A DNA stretch of 64,000 nucleotides from Micromonospora sp. CP22 (GCF_009712475.1 NZ_VCJO01000003.1:62001-126000), one strand, 5' to 3'; shown: positions 1 to 11,226, counted from the first letter of the stretch. Numbers and translations: made by a program. The notes: generated by a model from the letters alone, not told the origin.

Positions 1-21
1 CAGCTGCGGGGGTGATGTCGG

Positions 22-885
22 ATGGCCGCAGCCGACCAGAAGCCGGTGCTCGCCGGTATCGCGCCGCAGGACGCGCTCCCGGTGGCCCGCCTCGCCGCCC
101 GGGCGGCCGCGGCGCACGGACGTCGGCTGCACCTGCTGCACGCGTTCAACTGGGCCGCCTTCGACGAACCGGACATCTCCCACTCCCGCGTCGAGGCCGA
201 ACAACTGATCGCCGAGGCGACCGCAGCGATCAACAAGAACGAGCCGAGCGTGCCGGTGACCGCCGAAGTCGTCGAGGGCTCGGCGGTGGAGAACATCCTC
301 CGCAGGTCGTCGTCCGCCTTCCTGGTGACGGTCGGGGACGGCGGCATCGTCCGCTGCGACCGGTGCATCCCGTCCGACAGTCGGGCCGTGCAGGTGGCCG
401 CCCGCGCCGACTGCCCGGTGCTGGTCGCCCGGCGAGAACCACCACCGCCCGGCCCGATCCTGGTCGGGATCGACGGTTCGGCCTCCGCCGAGGTCGCCCT
501 GCAATGGGCGCTCGCCTGTGCCGACCGGCACCAGGCGCGGCTTCTGACGCTCTGGGTGGTCGACTCCGACGGCAGTGTCGAGGACGCCACCGAGCGACTC
601 GACGCGACGGTGACCCGTTACCGGGTCGACCATCCCGACACCGCCGTCGAGTGCCACGTCATCGAGGGTGAGCCGGACGAGGTGTTGGTCGACCAGTCGC
701 GCTCGGCACAGCTGGTGGTGGTTGCCGCCCGAGGCGAGGAGCCGTTGCGCGGGATGCTCGGCGCGGTCAGTCAGACGCTGCTCTACCACGCCCCGTCCCC
801 GGTGATGGTGATCCGCGGCGTGTGCGGCGGTCCGGAGGTGACGGGCCGTGGCACCCGGGTTGACGGGACCAACGGCCCTGATTGA
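22..885 (+). CDS. Universal stress protein, two UspA domains
   Basis: A 287-residue protein with two tandem UspA folds (about residues 1-137 and 145-277). UspA proteins are cytoplasmic stress proteins, many of which bind ATP. The second domain opens with [18 protein letters not shown] and ends with a Usp-like PVMVIRG strand. The nucleotide-binding G-2X-G-9X-G(S/T) signature is degenerate in both halves ([16 protein letters not shown] in the second), so ATP binding is doubtful. The ATG has a G-rich ribosome site just upstream, but only 21 bases of leader are visible, so its promoter lies outside the window. It starts a run of dormancy-type genes (phosphoketolase, second Usp, DosR/DosS). Family sure; role in hypoxia inferred from neighbours. 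Confidence 0.9.
   Translation: MAAADQKPVLAGIAPQDALPVARLAARAAAAHGRRLHLLHAFNWAAFDEPDISHSRVEAEQLIAEATAAINKNEPSVPVTAEVVEGSAVENILRRSSSAFLVTVGDGGIVRCDRCIPSDSRAVQVAARADCPVLVARREPPPPGPILVGIDGSASAEVALQWALACADRHQARLLTLWVVDSDGSVEDATERLDATVTRYRVDHPDTAVECHVIEGEPDEVLVDQSRSAQLVVVAARGEEPLRGMLGAVSQTLLYHAPSPVMVIRGVCGGPEVTGRGTRVDGTNGPD
865..878. promoter_or_regulatory. Putative DosR box upstream of the phosphoketolase gene
   Basis: GGGACCAACGGCCC has half sites in the GGGAC-N4-GGCCC arrangement known for DosR/DevR binding sites. It lies inside the last codons of the upstream stress-protein gene, about 90 bases before the phosphoketolase ATG, so it could drive the xfp-usp pair. Binding is inferred from the motif and from the dosR-like gene nearby. 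Confidence 0.6.
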
Positions 886-968
886 GGTTCGCCGATTCGG
901 CGAAGCTGACAGTGGAAACCGCGCGTTGCGGATGCAGGATTCACCGACCCGCGAGAGGCTCAGGCAGT

Positions 969-3362
969 ATGGACACCGCCGTAGACCTGCGAAGCCCCCT
1001 GACCGATGACGAACTGCGCCAACTGGACGCCTACTGGCGGGCAGCGAACTACCTCACCGTCGGGCAGATCTACCTGCTGGACAACCCGCTGTTGCGCGAA
1101 CCGCTGGCCCCGGAGCACGTCAAGCCGCGCCTGCTCGGGCACTGGGGCACCTCCCCCGGGCTGAACCTGATCTACGCCCATCTGAACCGGGTCATCGTGG
1201 CGCGGGACCTCAGCGCCATCTACGTCACCGGGCCCGGACACGGTGGACCGGCGCTGGTGGCGAACACCTGGCTGGAGGGCACCTACAGCGAACTCAACCA
1301 CGACATCGGCCGGGACGAGGCCGGGATGGCCCGATTGTTCCGCCAGTTCTCCTTCCCCGGCGGCATCCCGAGCCATGTCGCGGCGGAGGTGCCGGGTTCC
1401 ATCCACGAGGGCGGCGAGCTGGGGTACGCCCTCAGCCACGCCTACGGCGCCGCCTTCGACAACCCTGACCTGCTGGTCGCCTGCGTGATCGGAGACGGCG
1501 AGGCGGAGACCGGCCCACTGGCCGGCAGCTGGTTGTCCAACGTGTTCCTCAACCCGGCCCGCGACGGAGCGGTGCTGCCCATCCTGCACCTCAACGGATA
1601 CAAGATCGCCAACCCGACGGTGCTGGACCGCATCCCCGAGTCCGACCTGCTCGACCTGATGCGGGGCCAGGGCTACCAGCCGTACGTGGTGGCCGGTGAC
1701 GACCCGACGGTGGTGCACCAGCGGCTGGCCGCCACCCTGGACCGGGCGCTCGACGAGATCGCCGGGATCCAGCGCCGCGCCCGCTCCGGCGCGACCGTCG
1801 AACGCCCGCGTTGGCCGATGATCGTCCTGCGTACTCCGAAGGGCTGGACCGGGCCCCGCGACGTCGACGGCAAGCCGGTCGAGGGCACCTACCGGGCACA
1901 CCAGGTGCCGTTGTCCCAGGTCCGCAGCAACCCGGACCACCTGGCCGAGCTGGAACGGTGGATGCGCAGCTACCGTCCGCAGGAGCTGTTCGACGCCACC
2001 GGCGCGCCCGTGGCCGAGCTGGCCGACCTGCCGCCCAAGGGAACCCGGCGGATGAGCGCCAACCCGGTCGCCAACGGCGGCGTCCTGCTGCGCGACCTGA
2101 CCCTGCCCGACTTCCGTGACTACGCCGTGGAGGTGCCCCGCCCCGGTGCGACGGTCACCAGCGCCACCGGCGAACTCGGCAAGTGGGTCCGGGACGTGAT
2201 CAGCGCCAACCCGCAGACGTTCCGACTGTTCGGGCCGGACGAGGTCGCCTCCAACCGGCTCCAGGCCGCCTTCGAGGTCACCGACCGGGCCTGGGTGGCC
2301 GGCACGGTCGACGGCGACGACCACCTCTCCCCCGACGGGCGGGTCATGGAGGTCCTCTCCGAGCACCTGTGCCAGGGTTGGTTGGAGGGCTACCTGCTGA
2401 CCGGTCGGCACGGCATCTTCACCAGCTACGAGGCGTTCATCCACATCGTGGACTCGATGGTCAACCAGCACGCCAAGTGGTTGAAGGTCACCCGGGGCAT
2501 TCCCTGGCGGCAGCCGGTCGCGTCGCTGAACTACCTGCTCTCCAGCCACGTCTGGCGGCAGGACCACAACGGGTTCTCACACCAGGACCCGGGCTTCATC
2601 GACCACGTGATGAACAAGAAGGCCGAGGTGGTGCGGGTCTACCTGCCGCCGGACGCCAACACGCTGCTGTCCACCATGGACCACTGCCTGCGCAGCCGGC
2701 ACTACATCAACGTGGTGGTGGCCGGCAAGCAGCCCGCGCCCAGCTGGCTGGACATGGACGAGGCCATCGCGCACTGCCGTCGCGGGGTGGGCATCTGGGA
2801 CTGGGCCAGCACCGACCGGGGCAGCGAGCCGGACGTGGTGCTCGCCTGCGCGGGCGACGTGCCGACGCTGGAGACCCTCGCCGCGGCGGACCTGCTGCAC
2901 CAGCACCTTCCCGACCTCAAGGTACGGGTGATCAACATCGTCGACCTGATGCGGCTTCAGCCGGACTCCGAGCACCCGCACGGCCTGCCGGACTCGGAGT
3001 TCGACACCCTGTTCACCCGTGACAAGCCGATCATCTTCGCCTACCACGGCTACCCGTGGCTGATCCACCGGCTCACCTACCGGCGGACCAACCACCACAA
3101 CCTCCACGTCCGTGGCTACAAGGAGGAGGGCACCACCACCACGCCGTTCGACATGGTGATGCTCAACGACCTGGACCGGTTCCACCTCGTGATCGACGTG
3201 ATCGACCGGGTGCCGGGGCTGGCCGCCCGTGCCGCGCACCTGCGGCAGGAGATGACCGACGCCCGCCAGGCCGCCCGCGACTACACCCGCCGGTTCGGTG
3301 AGGACGACCCCCGGGTGGCCGAGTGGCGCTGGGTCCGCGAGACCGATCCGACCGACCGGTGA
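969..3362 (+). CDS. xfp: Xylulose-5-phosphate/fructose-6-phosphate phosphoketolase
   Basis: A 797-residue thiamine-diphosphate enzyme that splits xylulose 5-phosphate (often also fructose 6-phosphate) with phosphate to give acetyl phosphate plus a shorter sugar phosphate. Full family length. Visible signatures are [18 protein letters not shown] near the N-terminus, the ThDP/Mg region [14 protein letters not shown], and the C-terminal YHGYPWLIH and [15 protein letters not shown] blocks. I start at the ATG at 969 because homology begins there and GAGAGG precedes it; an in-frame start at 882 would add 29 unrelated residues. The stop overlaps the ribosome site of the next usp gene, so the two are one transcript. 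A DosR-like box lies about 90 bases upstream. Acetyl phosphate could supply ATP when respiration stops; that role is inferred. Confidence 0.95.
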   Translation: MDTAVDLRSPLTDDELRQLDAYWRAANYLTVGQIYLLDNPLLREPLAPEHVKPRLLGHWGTSPGLNLIYAHLNRVIVARDLSAIYVTGPGHGGPALVANTWLEGTYSELNHDIGRDEAGMARLFRQFSFPGGIPSHVAAEVPGSIHEGGELGYALSHAYGAAFDNPDLLVACVIGDGEAETGPLAGSWLSNVFLNPARDGAVLPILHLNGYKIANPTVLDRIPESDLLDLMRGQGYQPYVVAGDDPTVVHQRLAATLDRALDEIAGIQRRARSGATVERPRWPMIVLRTPKGWTGPRDVDGKPVEGTYRAHQVPLSQVRSNPDHLAELERWMRSYRPQELFDATGAPVAELADLPPKGTRRMSANPVANGGVLLRDLTLPDFRDYAVEVPRPGATVTSATGELGKWVRDVISANPQTFRLFGPDEVASNRLQAAFEVTDRAWVAGTVDGDDHLSPDGRVMEVLSEHLCQGWLEGYLLTGRHGIFTSYEAFIHIVDSMVNQHAKWLKVTRGIPWRQPVASLNYLLSSHVWRQDHNGFSHQDPGFIDHVMNKKAEVVRVYLPPDANTLLSTMDHCLRSRHYINVVVAGKQPAPSWLDMDEAIAHCRRGVGIWDWASTDRGSEPDVVLACAGDVPTLETLAAADLLHQHLPDLKVRVINIVDLMRLQPDSEHPHGLPDSEFDTLFTRDKPIIFAYHGYPWLIHRLTYRRTNHHNLHVRGYKEEGTTTTPFDMVMLNDLDRFHLVIDVIDRVPGLAARAAHLRQEMTDARQAARDYTRRFGEDDPRVAEWRWVRETDPTDR

Positions 3363-3375
3363 GGAGGTGCCCGTG

Positions 3376-4275
3376 ATGGGTGAACACAGCACCGTACCGT
3401 CGAACCACGCGGAGATCCTGGTGGGCTACGACGGCTCGCCCGACGCCACGGCGGCGCTGGACTGGGCGCTAGCTCAGTCCCGCCGCGACGGTCGGCCGAT
3501 CCGGCTGGCGTACGTCTTCGAATGGCTGACCGTGGCCGGCTGGGTCGGCCCGGGCGTGACGCCGGGGATCTGGCCCGACGCGCAGGCCCGCCGGCAGGTC
3601 GAGGAGTTGGTCGGCAAGGCCGCGGCGGACGCCGCCGCCGCGCACCCGGGCCTGGACGTACGCGGTGAGGTGCTGGACGGCCCACCCGCCCTGATGCTGG
3701 AGGAGGCGTCGAGGCAGGCCGGCCTGCTGGTGCTGGGCAGCCGGGGGCACGGCGGCTTCGCCGGCCTGCTCGCCGGTTCGACCGCCGTCGCCGTCACCGC
3801 ACACGCGCACTGCCCGGTGGTGGTGGTCCGTGGCCGCCCAACCGAGGGCGACCGGGCCGGGCACGTCGCGGTCGGCGTGGACGGCTCGGAGCATTCCCTG
3901 CTGGCCCTCGGCTTCGCCTTCGAACAGGCGGCCCTGCACCGGGTGCCGCTGCACGTGGTCCGGGCCTGGCAGCCCCGACGTGACCAGTGGAACCTCGGCG
4001 GCGAGCAGGCCCGGGACGCGGCGCTGGCCGAGCACCGCGCCGAGCTGGACGAGGCGCTGCGTCGCTGGCAGGACACCTTCCCCGACGTCGAGGTGACGGT
4101 CGAGACGGCGGCTGCGGCACCGGCCGGTCTGCTCGTCGACGCCAGCCGCAACGCCCGCCTGATCGTGGTCGGCACCCGAGGGCGCGGTGGGCTGCGCGGC
4201 ATGTTGCTCGGCTCGGTCAGCCAACAACTCATCCAGCACGCCCACTGTCCGGTGGCGGTGGTCCGGGAACGCTGA
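3376..4275 (+). CDS. Universal stress protein, two UspA domains
   Basis: A 299-residue tandem UspA protein. Unlike the first Usp of the window, both halves keep the ATP-binding signature: GSRGHGGFAGLLAGS in the first and GTRGRGGLRGMLLGS in the second, each followed by an HCPV-V-VVR strand. Nucleotide binding is therefore likely. A GAGGAGG ribosome site overlaps the stop codon of xfp, 7-8 bases from the GTG/ATG pair at 3373/3376; I chose the ATG. Translational coupling to xfp is likely. A long perfect hairpin follows the gene. Tandem-Usp proteins are typical members of the mycobacterial DosR regulon; here that link rests on context. Confidence 0.93.
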   Translation: MGEHSTVPSNHAEILVGYDGSPDATAALDWALAQSRRDGRPIRLAYVFEWLTVAGWVGPGVTPGIWPDAQARRQVEELVGKAAADAAAAHPGLDVRGEVLDGPPALMLEEASRQAGLLVLGSRGHGGFAGLLAGSTAVAVTAHAHCPVVVVRGRPTEGDRAGHVAVGVDGSEHSLLALGFAFEQAALHRVPLHVVRAWQPRRDQWNLGGEQARDAALAEHRAELDEALRRWQDTFPDVEVTVETAAAAPAGLLVDASRNARLIVVGTRGRGGLRGMLLGSVSQQLIQHAHCPVAVVRER

Positions 4276-4282
4276 CACCACG

Positions 4283-4317
4283 CGGACCACGCGGGTCAGG
4301 TCGACCCGCGTGGTCCG
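4283..4317. terminator. Bidirectional hairpin terminator between convergent genes
   Basis: A perfect 15-bp inverted repeat (4283-4297 with 4303-4317, 5-base loop) lies between the convergent usp and P-type ATPase genes and overlaps the last codon of the latter. No U-run follows, as is common in GC-rich actinomycetes. Confidence 0.75.
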
Positions 4318-6197
4318 GCACCGAGTGCGCGTAACGCGTTGAGGATCACCAGCACGTCGATGCCCTCCTGGACGAACGCGCCCACCACGGGCGGTAGCTG
4401 CCCGGCCGCCGCGAAGCCCATCGCCAGCAACGCCAGACCCATGCCCACGGTGGCGCTCTGCACCGCGATCCGGCGGGCATACCGGGCCACCTCGACCGCG
4501 TCGGCCAGCGGGTCGAGGCGGTCCACGCTCAACACGGCGTCGGCGACATCGGCCGAGGCGGTAGCTCCCGTCGTGCCCATCGCCACACCGACGCTCGCCT
4601 CCGCCAGTGCCGGGGCGTCGTTCACCCCGTCGCCGACCATCACCGTCACCGCGTGGTCCGCCTCGGCACGGACCCGGCCCGCCTTCTCCTGCGGGGTGCA
4701 CCGGGCCAGCACGTCGTCGACGCCCACCGCAGCGGCGACCCGGCGGGCGTCCTCGGGCCGGTCCCCGGTGACCATCACGATCCTGGTGAGCCCGGCGGCA
4801 CGCAGCCGGTCCACGGTCCGGCGGGCGTCGGGGCGTACCGGATCCTCCAGTAGGACCACGCCGAGCAGCCCGTGCTCGTCGGCCACCCAGGCCGACGACT
4901 GTCCCGCCGATTCGGCCCGGCGGCGGGCCCGCTCGGCCCAGCCGGGCAGCTCGCCGTGGAACTGCCCGACCCGGACCTGTCGGCCGTCCACCCGCCCGCT
5001 GACCCCCCGGCCCGGCTCCTCGGTCATCTCCGTCGGGGTGACCAGGCGCAAACCACGGTCGGCGGCGGAGCGCACCAACGCCGCCGCGAGCACGTGCGGG
5101 GACAACTGTTCCACCGAGGCGGCCAGCCGCAGCACCTCCTCGGGGTCGTCGCCGGGCGCCACGACGGTGTCGACGACCCGGGGACGCCCGGCGGTGAGCG
5201 TGCCGGTCTTGTCCACCAGCAAGGTCCGTGCCCGCCCCAGGACCTCCAGCGAGCCGCCGTCGCGCACCAGCACCCCGCGCCGGGCCACCCGGGACAGCCC
5301 GGAGACGATGGCGATCGGGGTGGCCAGCAGCAACGGGCACGGGGTCGCCACCACCAGCACCGCCACCGCCCGCAGGAACTCGCCGGAGGCCAGCCAGCCC
5401 ACCCCGGCCAGCACCAGCGTGAACGGCACGAAGGCGGCGGCGTAGCGATCGGCCAGCCGCACCATCGGCGCCTTGCGGGCCGTCGCCTCCTCGGCCAACC
5501 GCACGATCCCGGCGTACGTGCTGTGCTCGGCGTTCGCGACCGCCCGCAGCCCGAAGGCGGCCCCGGCGTTGACCACACCGCTGCTCAGCCGTTCCCCGGC
5601 TGCCCGCTCGACGAGCCGGGACTCCCCGGTGACCACCGACTCGTCGAGCGTCGCGGCGGTTTCGGTGACACCGTCGACGGCGACCACGTCACCCGGGCCG
5701 ACCAGCAGCCGGTCCCCGACCGTCACCTGGTCCACCGGCACCACCTCGACGCCGCCGTCGGGGCTGCGCCGTCGTGCGGTACGCGGTGCCCGCTCCAGCA
5801 GCGCCCGCAGGTCACGGGTCGCCCGACGCTGTGCGTACGCCTCCAGGCTCCGACCGGTGGCCAGCATCACGGCGACCACCGCGCCCGCCAGGTACTCGCC
5901 GACCACCAGCGCGCCGCCCAGCGCCAGCACGGCGATCACGTCCACGCCGAACTGCCGTCGCAGCAGCTCGCGCAGCACCGACCCGGCGGCGGGCAGCAAC
6001 GCGGCGAGGGTCGCCACCGCCCACCCGGCGTCGGCGACGCCCGGGTATCCGGCCAGTCGTGCCACCGCACCCGTCGCCACCAGCAGCGTGAGTGCGGTCA
6101 GCGGAGTCCACAGCCACCAGCTCCGACGCCGCGAACCGTCGGTCCCGGGCCGGGCCGGTTGCGCCGGCAGGCACTCGTTGGCGTCTCGCTTTCCCAC
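4296..6197 (-). CDS. P1B-type heavy-metal-transporting ATPase (TPCP motif)
   Basis: A 633-residue membrane pump of the P1B family that moves a transition metal across the membrane using ATP. Seen: actuator TGES (190-193), transmembrane TPCP (285-288), phosphorylation motif DKTGT with Asp329, an SPHVLA variant of the HP motif (about 366-371), and GDGVNDAP (522-529). There is no N-terminal HMA metal-binding domain, only a basic leader. The membrane motif is TPCP rather than the CPC of Cu or Zn/Cd pumps; TPCP is typical of the P1B-5 group, some of which export Ni or Fe, so metal choice is open. It is convergent with usp and divergent from the acg-like gene. The mycobacterial DosR regulon also contains a P-type ATPase (CtpF), which fits the context but is not an orthology claim. 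Confidence 0.9.
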   Translation of the reverse strand: MGKRDANECLPAQPARPGTDGSRRRSWWLWTPLTALTLLVATGAVARLAGYPGVADAGWAVATLAALLPAAGSVLRELLRRQFGVDVIAVLALGGALVVGEYLAGAVVAVMLATGRSLEAYAQRRATRDLRALLERAPRTARRRSPDGGVEVVPVDQVTVGDRLLVGPGDVVAVDGVTETAATLDESVVTGESRLVERAAGERLSSGVVNAGAAFGLRAVANAEHSTYAGIVRLAEEATARKAPMVRLADRYAAAFVPFTLVLAGVGWLASGEFLRAVAVLVVATPCPLLLATPIAIVSGLSRVARRGVLVRDGGSLEVLGRARTLLVDKTGTLTAGRPRVVDTVVAPGDDPEEVLRLAASVEQLSPHVLAAALVRSAADRGLRLVTPTEMTEEPGRGVSGRVDGRQVRVGQFHGELPGWAERARRRAESAGQSSAWVADEHGLLGVVLLEDPVRPDARRTVDRLRAAGLTRIVMVTGDRPEDARRVAAAVGVDDVLARCTPQEKAGRVRAEADHAVTVMVGDGVNDAPALAEASVGVAMGTTGATASADVADAVLSVDRLDPLADAVEVARYARRIAVQSATVGMGLALLAMGFAAAGQLPPVVGAFVQEGIDVLVILNALRALGAGPRGST

Positions 6198-6384
6198 CTA
6201 CGGATCGTCCCAACACGTGGGGTGTCCCGTCGGGTGGTCCGGCTCAGAAGTCGCCGGCGCAGGTCCCGCCCGTTCGGGGCAGGCGGGTCGTGCGGGCCGG
6301 CGACCGATGCAGCAGGATGAACCAGACCGTACCCACGGCCGTACCGAAGTGCGGCACCATGGCAGAGACGGAAAGGTCGTGAGG

Positions 6385-7392
6385 ATGATCCACCAGACGC
6401 CGGCTACCCACCGCCCGCTGACCACCGCCCTCGCGGAGGCCGCCGCGATGGCCGGTCACGCGCCGTCGGTACACAACAGTCAGCCGTGGCGCTGGCGCGT
6501 GCTGCCCGACGCGTTGGAGTTGCGGGTGGCGCCGGACGACCGGCTGGCCGCCACCGACCCGCATGGGGAGCTGGTCACCCTCAGCTGCGGTGCGGCACTG
6601 CACCACGCCCGGCTGGCGCTGGCCGCCGAGGGTTGGACGACCAGTGTGCAGCGGATGCCCGACCCGGGCGACCCGGACCTGCTCGCCCGGCTCACCGAGC
6701 CACGGGCCACCGGGGCCGACCCGGACGCGATGCGGTCGGTGCAGTGCATGCAGGTACGCCACACCGACCGGCGGCCGGTCAGTGACGAGCAGGTCCCCGC
6801 CGAGGCGTTGAACAGCATCGTGTCGGCTGCCGGCCGGGAGGGTGCCCGGCTGGAGATCCTCGACCGCGATCAGGTGCTGCACCTGGCGGCATCCGCGTCC
6901 CGCGCCGCCACGATCGAGGCGGACGACTCCGGGCTGCGGGAGGAGTTGGAGTACTGGACGAGCCGCTCGGGCGGCACCGGGCTCACCCCGGAGGTGCTGC
7001 CGGAACAGCCCGCACAGACCACCGTGCCGGGTCGGGACTTCGGCCGTCCCGGCACCCTGCCGGTCGGGCCGGGGCACGACCAGGCGGCGTCCTACGGGGT
7101 GCTCTACGGCGACGAGGACGAGCCGGTCGCCTGGCTCCGCGCCGGTGAGGCGCTGTCGGCCGCCTGGCTGACCGCCACCCGGCTGGGGGTCTCGGTGGTG
7201 CCGCTCAGTGGCGTGGTGGAGGTGAGCACCACCCGGCAGACCCTACGCGGGGTGCTCTCCGGGCTCGGCTACCCGTACCTCGTCCTGCGCCTCGGGATCG
7301 CCGACCCGGACCACGCCGGTCCGCCGCACACCCCGCGACTGCCTCGCGAGCAGGTGGTGGACACCTCCGCCGTCACCGGCGACGCCGGATAA
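6385..7392 (+). CDS. Acg-family FMN-binding nitroreductase-like protein
   Basis: A 335-residue protein of the Acg family (mycobacterial Rv2032, Rv3127, Rv3131), a double nitroreductase-like fold that binds FMN but has no settled enzymatic role. The diagnostic APSVHNSQPWRW segment lies near residues 29-40, and SLAA/GVSVVPLSGVVEV-type repeats appear in the second half. ATG 6385 has GAAAGG 8 bases upstream; a GTG six bases earlier is too close to that site. The N-terminal extension of the open frame has no homology. In mycobacteria acg-type genes are strongly DosR-controlled, and this one directly precedes the DosS-like kinase. I found only a weak half-site (around 6261-6268), no convincing DosR box, in its upstream region. 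Confidence 0.85.
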   Translation: MIHQTPATHRPLTTALAEAAAMAGHAPSVHNSQPWRWRVLPDALELRVAPDDRLAATDPHGELVTLSCGAALHHARLALAAEGWTTSVQRMPDPGDPDLLARLTEPRATGADPDAMRSVQCMQVRHTDRRPVSDEQVPAEALNSIVSAAGREGARLEILDRDQVLHLAASASRAATIEADDSGLREELEYWTSRSGGTGLTPEVLPEQPAQTTVPGRDFGRPGTLPVGPGHDQAASYGVLYGDEDEPVAWLRAGEALSAAWLTATRLGVSVVPLSGVVEVSTTRQTLRGVLSGLGYPYLVLRLGIADPDHAGPPHTPRLPREQVVDTSAVTGDAG

Positions 7393-7432
7393 ACCACACC
7401 GGGACGTTTCCGTATCACCGGGCCCCGGCTAG

Positions 7433-9163
<1,731 letters not shown>

Positions 9164-9203
9164 GCGCGCTGCGGGCCGGGGCCGTCCTTGCCCGGTGGAC
9201 GGG

Positions 9204-9842
9204 TCAGCGGGTCTTGCCGAGCAGTCGGGTGGCCAGCACCGCAGCCTGGGTACGCCGCTCCAGGCCGAGCTTGGCCAACACACTGGAGACGTAGTTCTTC
9301 ACCGTCTTCTCGGCCAGGAACATCTGGCCGGCGATCTCCCGGTTGGTCAGCCCTTCGGCGACGTACTCCAGGATCCGCCGTTCCTGCTCGGTGAGGGACT
9401 GCAACTCGCGGGGCTGTTCCACCCCGCTGCGGATGCGGTCGAGCACGCGGGTGGTGATCGCCGGGTCGAGCAGCGACTGACCGGCCGCCACCCGGCGTAC
9501 CGCGTCGACCAGGTCGGTGCCGCGGATCTGCTTGAGCACGTACCCGGAGGCACCGGCCATGATCGCCGCGAACAGCGCCTCGTCGTCCTCGTACGAGGTG
9601 AGGATCAGTCCCTTGATCGTGGAGTCCACGGCCCGGACGTCCCGGCACACGTCGATGCCGTTGCCGTCGGGCAGCCGGGCGTCGAGGATCGCCACGTCGG
9701 GACGCAACGCCGGGATCCGGCGGGCCGCCTCCTGGGCCGAGCCGGACTCGCCGATGACCTCTATGTCACCGCTGGCGTGCAGCAGGTCGGCGAGACCACG
9801 ACGTACGACCTCGTGGTCGTCAAGCAGGAACACCCGGATCAT
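9204..9842 (-). CDS. dosR: DosR/DevR-like NarL-family response regulator
   Basis: A 212-residue two-domain regulator. The receiver domain has DDH at the N-terminus, phospho-acceptor Asp54 in ILDARLPDGNG, Thr82 and Lys104. The C-terminal LuxR-type helix-turn-helix reads LTNREIAGQMFLAEKTVKNY and ends LAKLGLERRTQAAV, nearly the same as mycobacterial DosR, including the K-N-Y residues that contact DNA. It should activate dormancy genes when phosphorylated by the adjacent DosS-like kinase. A GGGCC-N4-GTCCC palindrome 37-50 bases before its start codon suggests autoregulation. Convergent with dosS; the 3' ends are 40 bases apart. Confidence 0.93.
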   Translation of the reverse strand: MIRVFLLDDHEVVRRGLADLLHASGDIEVIGESGSAQEAARRIPALRPDVAILDARLPDGNGIDVCRDVRAVDSTIKGLILTSYEDDEALFAAIMAGASGYVLKQIRGTDLVDAVRRVAAGQSLLDPAITTRVLDRIRSGVEQPRELQSLTEQERRILEYVAEGLTNREIAGQMFLAEKTVKNYVSSVLAKLGLERRTQAAVLATRLLGKTR

Positions 9843-9878
9843 CCTCCCTTTCTACCCGCCTCCGCCCACCCACCGCAC

Positions 9879-9892
9879 GGGCCAAAGGTCCC
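9879..9892. promoter_or_regulatory. Putative DosR box upstream of dosR
   Basis: On the minus strand this reads GGGACCTTTGGCCC, preceded by TT, essentially the consensus mycobacterial DosR box. It lies 37-50 bases upstream of the dosR start codon, where an activator would overlap or abut the -35 region. Autoregulation is inferred. Confidence 0.72.
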
Positions 9893-9985
9893 AACCCACC
9901 CGGCTTCGGGGCTGCGCCGGGCCCCCGATCCGGCCGCATTTCCTTGATCAACGCGCCCGGTGTGGGCGGGGTGGCCTGCGGTTTC

Positions 9986-9999
9986 GGGACGTGTGGCCC
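9986..9999. promoter_or_regulatory. Putative DosR box upstream of the second acg-like gene
   Basis: GGGACGTGTGGCCC, preceded by TTC and followed by T, matches the GGGAC-N4-GGCCC form. It lies 63-76 bases before the ATG of the acg-like gene at 10062, and about 94 bases from the box serving dosR, so the two sites share one divergent promoter region. Confidence 0.65.
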
Positions 10000-10061
10000 T
10001 GCTGGTCAAGGGGACTCGGGGCGCACCGTGGGGGTACCAGGGCGAAGGGAGGGGGCCGACC

Positions 10062-11084
10062 ATGGAAACCGGCTACACCGTCGATCAGCTACGGGCCGCC
10101 GCGACCGACGCGATCCGCGCACCGTCCATGCACAACGTCCAACCGTGGCGGTTCCGGCTGCGCGACGGTGGGATCGAGGTCCTGCTGGACCCGACCCGGC
10201 GGCTGCCCGCCACCGACCCGAGCGGCTGGGGTGCCCGCATCGCCGGTGGGGCGGCGTTGTTCAATCTGCGCCTCGCCCTGGCGGTGGCCGGCATCCCGGC
10301 GAAGGTACGGCTGCGTCCGTACCCGGCGGAGCCGGACGTGCTGGCCCGGCTGGTACCGGACCTGCCGCAGCGTCCCAGCCCCGCCGAGCAGAACCTCTAC
10401 GCGGCCATTCCGCGCCGGTTCAGCAACCGCGCCCCGTTCTGGCCCGAACCGGTCCCGGCCGACTCCCGCTGGCGGCTGGGCGAGGCGGCCCGTGCCGAGC
10501 ACTGCTGGCTGGAACTGTTGATCGGGGTGAGTGCGGTCAACGCGTTCGCCGAGATCGCCCGCAGCGCGCACCGGGTCCTCGAACGCGATCCCGCCTACCG
10601 GGCGGAGCGCGAGGCATGGGTACGCGCCAGACCCGAGCCGGACGGCGTCCCGGTCACCGCCAGCGGCCCCCGGGCCGAGTCGCAGGACCTGCTGCCGTCG
10701 CGTGACTTCGGCGGTACCCAGCGGTTGCCCGGCCGCGACTTCGAGCCGGAGCCACTCGTGGCGGTGCTCGGTTCGGCCGGTAACACCGCCGTCGACCAGG
10801 TGGTGGCGGGTCAGGCGTTGCAGCGGGTGCTGTTGACCGCCACCGAGGCCGGGCTGTCCGTGTCGCTGCTGTCCCAACCGATCGAGGTGCCTTCTGCCCG
10901 GGAACAGATCCGGGTGTCGCTGGGGCGGTTCGGCACGCCGCAGATGGTGATGCGGATCGGGTACGGCCAGCCGGGTCGGCCCACCCCGCGCCGCCCGGTG
11001 TCGGAGGTGCTGGACCTGCCGGTGTACCCGACCGACGGCAGCCGCGACGGTCGACGACTCACGGGCGAGCAGGTAAGACGGTAG
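10062..11084 (+). CDS. Acg-family FMN-binding nitroreductase-like protein
   Basis: A 340-residue paralogue of the protein at 6385-7392, with the same family hallmark APSMHNVQPWRF near residues 19-30 and a LLPSRDFGG segment equivalent to the VPGRDFG of its sister. It belongs to the Acg group (DosR-regulated flavoproteins of unclear function). The ATG at 10062 follows GAAGGGAGGGGG by a normal spacing; the upstream part of the frame is noncoding leader containing a DosR-like box. Divergent from dosR. A strong hairpin follows three bases after the stop. Family confident; any reductase substrate unknown. Confidence 0.85.
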   Translation: METGYTVDQLRAAATDAIRAPSMHNVQPWRFRLRDGGIEVLLDPTRRLPATDPSGWGARIAGGAALFNLRLALAVAGIPAKVRLRPYPAEPDVLARLVPDLPQRPSPAEQNLYAAIPRRFSNRAPFWPEPVPADSRWRLGEAARAEHCWLELLIGVSAVNAFAEIARSAHRVLERDPAYRAEREAWVRARPEPDGVPVTASGPRAESQDLLPSRDFGGTQRLPGRDFEPEPLVAVLGSAGNTAVDQVVAGQALQRVLLTATEAGLSVSLLSQPIEVPSAREQIRVSLGRFGTPQMVMRIGYGQPGRPTPRRPVSEVLDLPVYPTDGSRDGRRLTGEQVRR

Positions 11085-11086
11085 GT

Positions 11087-11127
11087 GCCGTGCCCGGCGG
11101 ACGGCGTGGGCGTCCGCCGGACACGGC
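11087..11127. terminator. Hairpin terminator after the acg-like gene
   Basis: A 17-bp inverted repeat with one mismatch (11087-11103 with 11111-11127, 7-base loop) starts 3 bases after the acg-like stop codon. Confidence 0.7.
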
Positions 11128-11226
11128 AGGGCGGTGCCGCGGGCACGGCGGGCACCACCAGCCAATTCCTTGGTGAAAGGACGGCAAGTCCCATCGTCGT
11201 GCCCGCCCGGATGCCACGTCAATAAC

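Noticed and set aside
960..2567. 535-residue open frame antisense to phosphoketolase
   Set aside because: Shadow frame caused by extreme GC bias; no recognisable domain and the sense strand is a full-length conserved enzyme.
3469..5340. 623-residue minus-strand frame across usp and the ATPase
   Set aside because: Arg/Gly/Ala-rich shadow in the wrong frame; it overlaps two well-supported genes.
4872..6320. 482-residue plus-strand frame over the ATPase gene
   Set aside because: His/Gln/Arg-rich complement of the ATPase, no domain.
6198..6384. DosR box before the first acg-like gene
   Set aside because: Only an isolated GGTCCC half site; no symmetric partner at the right spacing.
7401..7414. 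GGGACGTTTCCGTA before dosS as a DosR box
   Set aside because: Only the left half site matches; the right half GGCCC is absent. Too weak to call.
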